64,000 nucleotides of DNA from Mesorhizobium mediterraneum (GCF_002284565.1 NZ_NPKI01000012.1:124001-188000); one strand, 5' to 3'; shown: positions 34,178-42,256, numbered from the stretch's first letter. A program made the numbers and translations. Notes: generated from the letters alone by a model not told the origin.

Positions 34178-35074
34178 CTATCGATACATTGAAGCAGAGA
34201 CGTGCCGTCGCTCATCTGGGCAGTCCAGGCAGTTCGACAACATCGACCTTCTGATGAGTGTCTTCAGGCGAGCGAGGTCGCGACTGATGCGAGGTCCAGG
34301 ATCGTCGCTGTAGTCGCCTTCGAGTGTGAAGGATGTAGGCGTCGGCTGGTGCGCGAATGCAATGAACGTAAGCTCTAGTTCGGCTACACCGTCGCCCAGC
34401 GGCACATCCCCCTCGACCGACAAAGCATCCTTAAGGTGGACGTCCGGCGAGGCGACGTCAGCAAGTCGCGCCCAATTGGAGGCCGCAGAATGCCCGTAGA
34501 TAGCGGGATTTCCCGTGTCGAACTGTACGCAGATGCCCGGCTGGCCAACAGCTTGAAGAATCTGGAGGGTTCTTTCGGAGTCAAGCCCGCTTTCGTATGC
34601 CAAAGTAATCCCTGCGGCTTGGGCGGGACCAAGCGCGAAACGCAGCACTTCAGCCGTTCTAGCCATGTCCCGCGACGTCCGAACGAGGCTCTGGCGAAAA
34701 CCCGGAATGATGATCCTGGGCACCCGCAGACGGTCCGCCACTCTAATTGCATGCAAGATACTTCGCCGGACTTCCAATGCTTCCTGGCTGCCCTTTGGCG
34801 CGGTCAGGCCGAGATCGTTGAGCCGATTGACTGCAAGGGCGGTGATCGGAAGCGCGAAACGGCGTGACGTTGTGTCGAACGCCGCCAGTATTCCGATATC
34901 TGTGAGATCGGGACCGCGGTTCGGGCCACCCAAGTCGACGTGAACGTGATCGAGATGCGCAGCGGCGGCGGTTTCAAAGCCGGTCAGGCCCCGATCGCCC
35001 ACCTTCCACAGCGCAACCCCGATCTGTGGTCGATAGCTACTCTGTGAGACAGTCAAAGGCGCGTTACTCGTCAA
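34178..35074 (-). CDS. Sugar phosphate isomerase/epimerase-like TIM barrel
   Basis: A 298-residue protein of the AP-endonuclease-2/xylose-isomerase-like superfamily. Likely metal ligands are the Glu in ITLAYESGLDSERT, the Asp in CVQFDTGNPAIYG, the His in DVHLKDALSVEGD and the late Glu in FTLEGDYSDD. Translation starts at a TTG (35074), supported by GAGGGGA upstream at good spacing and 12 bp after the dehydrogenase stop. The last 25 residues are Cys/His-rich (CLDCPDERRH) and not part of the barrel. In this operon it would interconvert the keto/aldo or epimeric form of a sugar or cyclitol. Confidence 0.75.
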   Translation of the reverse strand: MTSNAPLTVSQSSYRPQIGVALWKVGDRGLTGFETAAAAHLDHVHVDLGGPNRGPDLTDIGILAAFDTTSRRFALPITALAVNRLNDLGLTAPKGSQEALEVRRSILHAIRVADRLRVPRIIIPGFRQSLVRTSRDMARTAEVLRFALGPAQAAGITLAYESGLDSERTLQILQAVGQPGICVQFDTGNPAIYGHSAASNWARLADVASPDVHLKDALSVEGDVPLGDGVAELELTFIAFAHQPTPTSFTLEGDYSDDPGPRISRDLARLKTLIRRSMLSNCLDCPDERRHVSASMYR

Positions 35075-35086
35075 CGGACGTTCCCC

Positions 35087-36151
35087 TCAAGTTCGCCACC
35101 TCCGAAAGTCGATCCCAAGCTTGGTCCAGGATCTAACCGGCGGATAGCCGACAGCGTCGCGTAATGTATGGATAGCTTCCTCCGGGTTTGTCACGATCGT
35201 AAGAAGCGGCCGATAGGTATTGGGGCGGGCGCTGAGTTCGAGCATTGCCCGTGTCAGCATCGCGTTGGAAGAACCGCGGTGCCCCGTGATCGCCACCCGC
35301 TTGTGGCCGATAGTTGTCTGGCATTGCTCGGCAAGCGGCCAACCGACACGTCCGCCGGTATTTCGCGCGCGGATCTCGCTGAGATTGACCCCGGGCAGAC
35401 GCGGGTCCCGACCCTCAGAGGGGAGACCTCCGAAGAGATGGAGGATGCCGCCGTCGCACAAGGAGTCTAGCCCGATACTGAGGGCGGCCGCTACATCCTG
35501 GCGCGAGGAACATAGGATCACAGTGTCGAATGCTCCGTTCTCAACACCGGCCGTCTCTTTCGTCCCTATGACGACTACGTCCCGAACCGACGCGCAGGCA
35601 GTTTTGAGCGCAATACGAAGCAGTTGGCCGATCGTACCTCGTCCCACCACCAATACACGGATCGGCTCCGCGACCCGCTTGAGAATGCCTCCGCAAGTTA
35701 GGACGGATGCGAGCGGCTCAGCGAGAATAGCGAGATCGGCAGCCAGTTCCGCGGGCGACGAAACGACCAAGGACCGCAACCGAGCAGGCACGAGGAAGCG
35801 CTGCTGCATCATCCCGTCGAGAGTATGGCCAAGTTCAGCAGTGCCCCAGTCAGGCGTTGGATTCACCGCAATCGTCGCACCTAGCCAGCGTTGATCCGCT
35901 TTCGCGGCCACTTCCTCGACAACCGCTACGCCCTCATGGCCAAGGATCCGGGCTGGATCGTCGCGCACGCCGCGTAGAATCTGGAGGTCGGTCCCGCAGA
36001 CGCCGGCAATGAGGGTCCGGCAGACAAAATCGCCCGGTAGCGCCACGGGTGTCCGGACCTGCTCCAGTCTTGGGGCACCCATGCCCGACGGCCGCACAAG
36101 AGCGAGGTGCGACTTCGATCCGGTCAAGCTGATCCGATCACCGGAAAACAT
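35087..36151 (-). CDS. Zinc-type medium-chain dehydrogenase lacking the structural zinc loop
   Basis: A 354-residue MDR-superfamily enzyme. The catalytic zinc ligands Cys (AGVCGTD) and His-Glu (ILGHEGVAVVEE) are present, and a Rossmann region VLVVGRGTIGQLLRIA follows. Where most zinc alcohol dehydrogenases carry the four-Cys structural-zinc loop, this protein has only NPTPDWGTAELGHTLDG with no cysteine. Enzymes near this type include cyclitol dehydrogenases such as the 2-deoxy-scyllo-inosamine dehydrogenases. The start at 36151 overlaps the kinase gene by 14 bp; the longer frame is not coding. It would oxidise or reduce a ring hydroxyl made by the cyclase. Confidence 0.75.
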   Translation of the reverse strand: MFSGDRISLTGSKSHLALVRPSGMGAPRLEQVRTPVALPGDFVCRTLIAGVCGTDLQILRGVRDDPARILGHEGVAVVEEVAAKADQRWLGATIAVNPTPDWGTAELGHTLDGMMQQRFLVPARLRSLVVSSPAELAADLAILAEPLASVLTCGGILKRVAEPIRVLVVGRGTIGQLLRIALKTACASVRDVVVIGTKETAGVENGAFDTVILCSSRQDVAAALSIGLDSLCDGGILHLFGGLPSEGRDPRLPGVNLSEIRARNTGGRVGWPLAEQCQTTIGHKRVAITGHRGSSNAMLTRAMLELSARPNTYRPLLTIVTNPEEAIHTLRDAVGYPPVRSWTKLGIDFRRWRT

Positions 36152-37214
36152 GGATGCTTCGCCCCTCATCCGCCATTTCGGCGAGATGGCCAGCACCGAT
36201 AAGTCCAGACAGGTCCCCCGGCGCGACGACACGGAGCCGGCGGGCGAAATAGGACGAATCGCATTCAGTGATCTGGAACAATCCATGGTCGCGGAATTGC
36301 CGATCAAGGCTGGCCGAATAGGCCGGTTCGAGTGCATCCACGACACCCCCGGTGAGAACAATTGAATCGAGTAGCGGATCGTGCGTCAGGAGTGCCGAGA
36401 AAATAGTTGCCAGCGGTCGCGTGATCGTAGCGAGGACGTCTAAGGCGAGGGCATCAGCGGCCGCCACCCCACGCGAGAACTCCGCGAGCATGGCATCATC
36501 GTCCTCGTCGCGTGCCGCGGCCATCGTCGAGGCTGCCAGCGCGTCGGGGGAACAAGCTGACAACTCGCGCAGCAGTTTCAACACGCCGCGTCCGGACGAA
36601 TAGGCGTTCAGATGGTCGCATCCACCGCAATCGCAGGTAAACTTAAGACGCGTGCCGCGGAAGAAAGCCTCTACTTTGATATGGCCAATTTCGCCCTGTA
36701 TCCCGTGCACGGGATCGACCGGCACGCCGCCTCGCGCGAAATCGTAGAGCCTCGCCCCGATCCCGGTGCTCACCGTGACGAACAAGATACGCGAATGGCT
36801 CCCCGGATCGCAGGTCTGTATGTAGGATGCCAGTCCAGCGGTCACGTCATTCGCGATCGTCCAGCGGGTGTCCAGCCGACGGCGTGTCAACGCCGCCTGG
36901 AGCTCGAAGGGTCCTGATCTCGGGCCCCAGAGTGGGCCAGATTGCAGCACACGACCGCTGCGAGCATTCAAGGGTGCTCCAAGTGAGATGCCGGCATGAT
37001 CTATCGCGGTTCCGCTCTCCAGTTGCAGACGCTCAGTCTCGGCCACCAGATAGTCGGCCAACGCTTCCTGGAGTTCGACGGGGCTGTGGTGGGCCGTGTT
37101 AAGGTAGTTGATCGCAGGTCGTCGCTTTACTGGACCCAGCCTTCCATTTGTCCACAGCGCCGAACGAAAATGCGTGCCGCCGATATCAAAGACAGCAATG
37201 TCCTTATTGGTCAT
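36138..37214 (-). CDS. ROK-family sugar or cyclitol kinase
   Basis: A 358-residue ROK protein without a DNA-binding domain, so an enzyme rather than a repressor. The phosphate-1 motif is VFDIGGTHFRSALW. The catalytic region TVSTGIGARLYDFARGG lies before the ROK motif GEIGHIKVE. The zinc motif is altered (CDCGGCDHLNAYSSGRG, where the family has CxCGxxGCxE). Known ROK relatives phosphorylate glucose, N-acetylmannosamine and, in validamycin/acarbose clusters, C7-cyclitols (ValC, AcbM). Linkage to a sugar phosphate cyclase favours the last, by inference. Its ATG overlaps the GH4-like stop (ATGA). Confidence 0.8.
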   Translation of the reverse strand: MTNKDIAVFDIGGTHFRSALWTNGRLGPVKRRPAINYLNTAHHSPVELQEALADYLVAETERLQLESGTAIDHAGISLGAPLNARSGRVLQSGPLWGPRSGPFELQAALTRRRLDTRWTIANDVTAGLASYIQTCDPGSHSRILFVTVSTGIGARLYDFARGGVPVDPVHGIQGEIGHIKVEAFFRGTRLKFTCDCGGCDHLNAYSSGRGVLKLLRELSACSPDALAASTMAAARDEDDDAMLAEFSRGVAAADALALDVLATITRPLATIFSALLTHDPLLDSIVLTGGVVDALEPAYSASLDRQFRDHGLFQITECDSSYFARRLRVVAPGDLSGLIGAGHLAEMADEGRSIHVFR

Positions 37215-38440
37215 TGCTGGCCTCGCACGGTTGGCGGATTGCTGGCAGCATCGCGCCAGGTCCGGAAAATTCGCGCAGCTGCAGTCTGAACTTTGTCGGA
37301 AGGCGTGATCCGATCGGCCTCAAGCGCTGCGCCGATCGTATACGGCGTAGGATCGGCGAGCGCCGCCAGGCTCAATCGTTCGTGATGTTCGAACGCCGCG
37401 AGCCAGTCGCGGAATGGACCGTTGGCTGGTTCGGATTCAAGAATATCGATGCGATCACCGAGGACGCGGACTCGTCGCTCGTGAACGAGAGGTCCATCCA
37501 CTGCGACGTTTATGGTGGCATCGTAGCCCTGCGCTCCGACGCGTGCGGCGACGAGCGGCACGACAGCTTGCGCATACCAAGGCATATCACGCTTTGCTAT
37601 TTGCGCCGGGCACTGTGTAGGATCTGCGATAAGATCCTTGGCAATCGCATCTCGCAGAGATATCAGCGCGACCGCCCGACCCTTGTTGTGCGAAGCCCCG
37701 CCGTCGAAAAGAGCGAAGTATTTCGTGGATATTGCGCCAAGGCGAAGAATATCGTCCCGGTACTTCTGCGTTGCGCTATCTGGGGCCAACCGGAGGACGC
37801 GCTGCAGGAGATCCTCCCCGTCACGGGTCCTGGCGATGGGGATAAAGCCTCTGTGATTGAGGCCCTCGTAACTCCAGCAAAGTTCGGTCGGATCGATGCG
37901 CAGCGCCCGCGCGAAAGCCTGGAGCGTGGCAAGGGGAAGCTCGCAGATGCCGACCGCAGCCAAGCCGCGGCGGAGCATCATGGCCGTCGTCAGGCTCAGC
38001 GGGTTGATCATGTTCACGACGAAGGCACCGGGACATATTGCCTTCATGCGGATCGCGAGATCGTCTACCGGCCGTATTTGACGGAAGGCAGAGAGCAGGC
38101 CGCAGGGTCCCAACGTTTCGTCAGCTATGCATCCCAGCTCGCTTGCGAAGAGTTCGTCATCGGCCCTCGCCTCAAGCCCGCCGAAGCGCGTCTGGACAAC
38201 GACGATCTCCGCATCGGCCAGGGCCGCATCGAGGTCCGTCGTGGATATGACCGAGGTTCCGAATGCTCCCAGCCGGTGCCGGGCATAATGTGCAACCGCA
38301 TCAACGTTTTGCACGTTGCGCCCTTGGAGGACTAATACCCACTCGCCCAGCCGGTGGCTTAACGCCTTGCTTCCCTCAATCGCATCGACGAGCGCTACCG
38401 TGAAGGGCGAGCTCCCGCCAAGGACGCAGACCCGCGTCAT
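37211..38440 (-). CDS. Divergent family-4 glycoside-hydrolase-like enzyme
   Basis: A 409-residue protein with the GH4 layout. It has the NAD loop RVCVLGGSSPFTVALV, ADAEIVVVQTRFGGLEARADDE, the GxETTGPGG counterpart ADETLGPCGLLSAFRQI, NMINPLSL, the metal Cys in AVGICELP and the metal His in GLNHRG. GH4 enzymes open glycosides by transient NAD oxidation at C3. Two motif changes are notable. The acidic residue ending strand 2, which binds NAD ribose, is missing (LVLQGRN). The GLCH/N segment is GICELP. It may therefore act as a dehydrogenase/lyase on a cyclitol conjugate. Start at 38440, overlapping the preceding mini-ORF stop (TGATG). Confidence 0.72.
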   Translation of the reverse strand: MTRVCVLGGSSPFTVALVDAIEGSKALSHRLGEWVLVLQGRNVQNVDAVAHYARHRLGAFGTSVISTTDLDAALADAEIVVVQTRFGGLEARADDELFASELGCIADETLGPCGLLSAFRQIRPVDDLAIRMKAICPGAFVVNMINPLSLTTAMMLRRGLAAVGICELPLATLQAFARALRIDPTELCWSYEGLNHRGFIPIARTRDGEDLLQRVLRLAPDSATQKYRDDILRLGAISTKYFALFDGGASHNKGRAVALISLRDAIAKDLIADPTQCPAQIAKRDMPWYAQAVVPLVAARVGAQGYDATINVAVDGPLVHERRVRVLGDRIDILESEPANGPFRDWLAAFEHHERLSLAALADPTPYTIGAALEADRITPSDKVQTAAARIFRTWRDAASNPPTVRGQQ

Positions 38441-38601
38441 CAGTACGTCCGGGACGAGCCGACGATCGCGGTAACGTAGGCGATCTCCCCGTCGGGCATG
38501 CACGGCCGAATCGGCAGCGCCAGCAGTTCGCCGGCAAGCGCCTCAGCATGAACTGAAATTCGGTCCGGACTTGGCCTTGAAAGGAAAGGCCCTACGCTCA
38601 T
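38440..38601 (-). CDS. 53-residue coupled mini-ORF resembling the tail of a DegT-type sugar aminotransferase
   Basis: This small ORF exactly fills the gap between the cyclase and the GH4-like gene. Its ATG overlaps the cyclase stop (ATGA) and its TGA overlaps the next ATG (TGATG), as in other genes of this operon. The peptide has SVHAEALAGELLALPIRP followed by DGEIAYVTAIV. That is the pattern closing DegT/DnrJ/EryC1/StrS aminotransferases (leucine-rich turn, LPIHP, acidic helix ending in YV). The pyridoxal-phosphate lysine domain is absent. Either it is a remnant kept in frame or a functional mini-protein. Homology is by eye only. Confidence 0.55.
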   Translation of the reverse strand: MSVGPFLSRPSPDRISVHAEALAGELLALPIRPCMPDGEIAYVTAIVGSSRTY

Positions 38602-39869
38602 TGCAGGCCAATCCTGGCAGGATTTCCCCCAACAGGAAGTTCCACCCCATATTGAGCCGAACCGCTATTGGAAACAGCTTCCTGCCAGCTCCGAGCGCGC
38701 AAATAGCTGAGAACCTCGGGTATCAATCCCGGCGGACACTGATCTTCCCGCTTGAGGAAGCGATAGCGGCCAAGGTCGGTCGGCACCACCATATTTATAT
38801 TGCCACCTCGATGCTTGGCGGCGGCCCGGAACGACCTCGAAACCAAGTCTTCGTTCAGATGCTCGTGCCAGATCGGCAAGCCAACTGCCACCAACAGATC
38901 CACTATGCGCAGGGCCGTTTGCTCCCTGAGCCAACCGAGGTGCCAACCGAGAACACTGGAAAAAGCGAGGTCGATCGCGACGGCAAAGCCGTGGTGGAGC
39001 TCGTAATGGGTCGAAGCTTCAAGCGGATGGGCGATCGTGTGACCCAGATCTACCGCCCTCTCGTAGGATGTAATCTCGAAGGGGTTCTTCGAAAGCTCTC
39101 CCAGCATGGCGGCGATGGCGCGCTGGATGGGCTCGTGAGCCAACGAGTCGCCGTTTCGGACCCAGGACTGCAGCCCACCTCCGCGAATCTCTTCGATCAT
39201 CCGGAAGAGATCTGTGTCGGAGGTGCAGGCGACCTTGATCATCTCGGCCACCCCCTGCCTGACCGTATCGACGCCCAGGGTCTTGAGTAATGACGGGATC
39301 ACCGCGACAGCTTCCGGTGGGTGGAAACAACCAAGGTAGTTCTTGCCTTCTCCGAAATTGACGCCACCCTTCAGTCCGATTCCGGCATCCACCTGCCCAA
39401 TCAAGGTGGTGGGGATGCGAAGGTGAGACAAACTCCGGCGTAGCATCGAAGCCGCCAGCGTAACGATATCTGAGCAGACGCCACCCCCGATCGCCACCAA
39501 CGCACCCCGGCGATCGATCTCGGCGTCTGAGGCTGCGCGACAAACGGTCAACACGGATTTCATGGTCTTCGTCCGCTCGGTGCAGTTCAACACGAGCCAG
39601 GACGGCTTCAAACCGACGCTTGCGAAGGCTGCACGGATTGCGTTTCCATAGAGCCTTTCGACAGTAGGAGTGGTGACCGCCAGCACAGTCCGATTGCGGG
39701 CATGGGCCTCGATCCACCCGCAAAAATCCGACGAGTGGAGACCCTCAAACAGAGTGACATTGAAGGTGTGGTCACTGGAAGACCGGAGGGAAAGCTGCTC
39801 TTGGCTGGGTGTCCACATGATCGAGCCCGATGTTCGGGCAGAACAGCTCACCGGCATGCTTAAGAGCAA
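38598..39869 (-). CDS. Sugar phosphate cyclase (3-dehydroquinate-synthase superfamily), probably C7-cyclitol synthase type
   Basis: 423 residues; NAD- and metal-dependent ring closure of a sugar phosphate. Superfamily motifs are GGGVCSD (128-134), PTTLIGQVDAGIGLKGG with Asp161 and Lys167, GKN (175-177), GVAEMIK with Glu209 and Lys212, GHT with His277, and HHG with His293. Several positions differ from true AroB. The Arg that holds the DAHP carboxylate appears to be Glu270, the Asn before GHT is Asp274, GHTFGHAIE is GHTIAHPLE, and the late region reads KHRGGNINMVVPTDLG without the AroB Lys. These changes fit 2-epi-5-epi-valiolone-synthase-like enzymes. First gene of the operon; in-frame ATGs at 39857 and 39818 are alternative starts. 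Confidence 0.8.
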   Translation of the reverse strand: MLLSMPVSCSARTSGSIMWTPSQEQLSLRSSSDHTFNVTLFEGLHSSDFCGWIEAHARNRTVLAVTTPTVERLYGNAIRAAFASVGLKPSWLVLNCTERTKTMKSVLTVCRAASDAEIDRRGALVAIGGGVCSDIVTLAASMLRRSLSHLRIPTTLIGQVDAGIGLKGGVNFGEGKNYLGCFHPPEAVAVIPSLLKTLGVDTVRQGVAEMIKVACTSDTDLFRMIEEIRGGGLQSWVRNGDSLAHEPIQRAIAAMLGELSKNPFEITSYERAVDLGHTIAHPLEASTHYELHHGFAVAIDLAFSSVLGWHLGWLREQTALRIVDLLVAVGLPIWHEHLNEDLVSRSFRAAAKHRGGNINMVVPTDLGRYRFLKREDQCPPGLIPEVLSYLRARSWQEAVSNSGSAQYGVELPVGGNPARIGLQ

Positions 39870-40035
39870 CCCGGCAAAAGTCGTTCCGCATCCTCCACCC
39901 GTATACTGTGTAAGAATTTATTAGGCTTCATCCGTTCGACTGATGCGTCAGGTCGTTGGGAAGTGAACTTACACCTAGCAAGCACAGCCGTGAGCCTGAG
40001 AGCCTGCGCTTTTTAATGAAAGACCGATAAAACCT

Positions 40036-40418
40036 TTGTCGCGTGTAAGACTACATATCGTCACAGCAAGGACTGCTTTTCTGGTCACGCTGGCTGGCAT
40101 TCTCCTGCTCACCCTTTCGCCTGGGTGGTTTTTGCAGATGTTTGGCATCGCCATCACCCTTGGTTATGACAAACTCAATCACGCCGCTGCGTTTGCCGTG
40201 CTGGCGAGCATCGGATATTTTGCTTGGCCGAATCACCGGGCAAAGCTGACCGTGCTCCTCATCTGACCGCCGCCGCGATCGAAATTCTTCAAGGCTTGCA
40301 AACGATCGGGCGCTATCGGGATGCTTGGGACTGGGCTGCCGGCTGTGTCGGCATGGCATGTGGGCTGCAAATCGCGAGCAACGACAGCAGCTTCCAGACG
40401 GGCGCGAGGTGTTCGTGA
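40036..40418 (+). pseudogene. VanZ-like small membrane protein, frameshifted
   Basis: From a TTG at 40036 the frame reads VTLAGILLLTLSPGW, then GYDKLNHAAAFAVLASIGYFAWP, the first two helices of VanZ proteins. It hits a stop at 40266. The next frame continues the same family without a break: TAAAIEILQGLQTIGRYRDAWDWAAGCVGMACGL, stopping at 40418. One indel near 40255 explains it, either a real mutation or a sequencing error. Confidence 0.75.
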
Positions 40419-40574
40419 ACGGCGGATTTGCACAGCTTTGAGCCTGCGGGCGCGAGGCGTCGCTGGGACAAAGTGGAGAGGCCACGCGCCAGATCTGCAC
40501 AGGCAAGACCTCAACGCCTACTCGGTTGAGCATGATCCGCGTGGACGTCGAGCCTGCGGCGTTGCGGGGAGGAC

Positions 40575-40925
40575 TTACTGGCGTGCCTCCCGCCAGTGGG
40601 GATAGGTGACATAGGCGGTGAGCGCGCCTTGCTCGTGCGAGCGGATCGTCACCTTCTGCCCTTTGGGCATATGGACGATCTCGCCCGGCCCTGCGGTGAC
40701 GCTGCCTGACTTTCCGGACACCGAAAGCCGCCCCTCGAGGACGACCATCACATCATCGACGGCCATTGTCTCCTCAAGTGTCTGGTCCGGTCCATAGCGC
40801 CCGTACCCGATGGTGATCGGGGAGGCATGGCGCTGGTCGACCAGATTGCCCACAAACACGTCTCCGTCCTGTCCCGGGGAACGCTCCAGCACTGCGTCGG
40901 TGATGGTGAACTTGCGAACCTTCAT
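40575..40925 (-). CDS. Cupin-domain protein (EutQ-like)
   Basis: A 116-residue single cupin barrel. The core reads DDVMVVLEGRLSVSGKSGSVTAGPGEIVHMPKGQKV. The usual cupin-1 histidines are replaced (YGPDQTLEETMAVDD), as in ethanolamine-utilisation EutQ-like and other small cupins. The start has AGAGGAGC upstream. The function is unknown; it is not part of an operon. Confidence 0.78.
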   Translation of the reverse strand: MKVRKFTITDAVLERSPGQDGDVFVGNLVDQRHASPITIGYGRYGPDQTLEETMAVDDVMVVLEGRLSVSGKSGSVTAGPGEIVHMPKGQKVTIRSHEQGALTAYVTYPHWREARQ

Positions 40926-41311
40926 GGGAATTGCTCCTCTAGCGGTGTGGTTGAGTGGCTAACTTGAACTCCTGCGTGTCAACGCGACGTCCTCAGCGCG
41001 GCCTTGGGATTGTCACGCCGCCATCCACCAGGATCGACTGTGACCCGTGATGTCAGGCCACTAGGCGTGACATAGAAGGTCGCATTCCAGGAATAGTTGA
41101 GCCACGGGTATGAGTCAGCCGATACTTGCCGGCGATCTGCAAGTATAGATGCAGGCAGAACACGTCTCGCGCCAACTGAGGCAGTCGAGGAGGGGCCACT
41201 TGTTGCTCATTTTCCCTGTCTCCATCCAGCATTCAGCCGGCACGCGACGTCGTTCGTGTCTTCTGCGATCGCCCCGGTCGCATATGGGCGATCGACTTGT
41301 CCGCACACCGG
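40926..41311. other. Intergenic region, 386 bp, with an SDR remnant
   Basis: Apart from the SDR tail fragment at its left end, no gene, hairpin or repeat is evident. It separates the cupin gene from the end of the pirin gene. Confidence 0.4.
40993..41055 (-). pseudogene. C-terminal fragment of a short-chain dehydrogenase
   Basis: On the minus strand the end reads QSILVDGGVTIPRPR and a stop, the usual SDR ending. Immediately upstream, ITGH is in another frame, so one base is missing or extra. No further SDR sequence precedes it. Confidence 0.55.
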
Positions 41312-42256
41312 TCAGTCCGGAAGTGGAGTGTGCTCATCCCGGTCATTGGCGGGAAGATCGAAACGTCCCTTGCCCCAGTCCTCAGCGCGCCATTCGGCCT
41401 TGGCCTCTTCGATGCGCTCCCTGGATGAGGCGACGAAATTCCACCAGATGTAGCGGGGACCCGAAAGGGTCGAGCCGCCGAGGATCATCAGCCGCGCGCC
41501 TCTGTCGCCGGCCGCGACCGTGATCCTGTCGCCGGGGCGGAAGACCATCATCTGAGATGCCTCGTATTCCTGCCCGGCGATGGAGATCGAGCCTTCGACG
41601 ATATAGATGCCCCGGTCCTCGTGATCGTGCGGCATCGGCAATCGGCTTCCTGCTTCGAGCGCCACGTCGGCATAGAACGTCTCCGAGTACATTGTCGCGG
41701 GGGCCTTCTCACCATAGGCCTCCCCGAGGATCAGCCGGACCGAGACGCCGCGATCCTCGATCACCGGGAGCGCCTCCTGGCCATAATGCTCGAACATGGG
41801 CGCCATGTCCTCGTGGCGGTCGGGCAGCGCAACCCAGGTCTGTATTCCGAACAGGCTGTTCGGACCGCTCCGGGCGGCCGAGGAAGTGCGCTCCGAATGG
41901 GTCACGCCGCGCCCGGCGACCATCCAGTTCAATTCGCCGGGACGGATGATCTGGTCTGCCCCGGTGCTGTCCCGGTGATGGAAGTCGCCGCGAAAGAGGT
42001 ACGTAACGGTGCCGAGACCGGTATGCGGGTGCGGTCGGACATCTACGCCTTGCCCGGTCAGCAGCTCGGCCGGGCCGGCCTGATCGAAGAAGATGAACGG
42101 TCCGACCATCTGCCGCTTGGGTGCGGGCAGGGCGCGCCGAACCTCGAAGCCGCCCAGGTCTCGAGCGCGCGGGACGATGAGCGTTTCGATCGCGTCGAGG
42201 CCAACCTCATCGGGACAGCCCGGTTCGATTGCCGGGTTCCAACTCATGCGCCTCAT
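41312..42256 (-). CDS. Pirin-family protein
   Basis: A 314-residue double-cupin pirin. The metal-binding N-domain has VDVRPHPHTGLGTVTYLFRGDFHHRDSTG with its His residues, then GELNWMVAGRGVTHSERT. Conserved pirin stretches are VRRALPAPKRQMVGPFIFFDQ and the C-domain HDHEDRGIYIVEGSI. Bacterial pirins are redox-related or quercetinase-like. It precedes a LysR regulator gene on the same strand. ATGs at 42256 and 42247 are both possible. Confidence 0.9.
   Translation of the reverse strand: MRRMSWNPAIEPGCPDEVGLDAIETLIVPRARDLGGFEVRRALPAPKRQMVGPFIFFDQAGPAELLTGQGVDVRPHPHTGLGTVTYLFRGDFHHRDSTGADQIIRPGELNWMVAGRGVTHSERTSSAARSGPNSLFGIQTWVALPDRHEDMAPMFEHYGQEALPVIEDRGVSVRLILGEAYGEKAPATMYSETFYADVALEAGSRLPMPHDHEDRGIYIVEGSISIAGQEYEASQMMVFRPGDRITVAAGDRGARLMILGGSTLSGPRYIWWNFVASSRERIEEAKAEWRAEDWGKGRFDLPANDRDEHTPLPD

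Noticed and set aside
37148..38335. 395-codon plus-strand frame opposite the GH4-like gene
   Set aside because: No ribosome-binding site or family motif; the minus-strand frame has NAD and metal motifs and overlapping start/stop codons with its neighbours.
38598..39869. The cyclase as the housekeeping aroB
   Set aside because: It lacks the AroB Arg and Lys substrate ligands, is not next to aroK, and sits in a cyclitol-like operon; a normal aroB should exist elsewhere in the genome.
40036..40418. Two separate small genes instead of one vanZ
   Set aside because: The second frame starts in the middle of a VanZ domain and continues the first without gap, so a single frameshifted gene is simpler.
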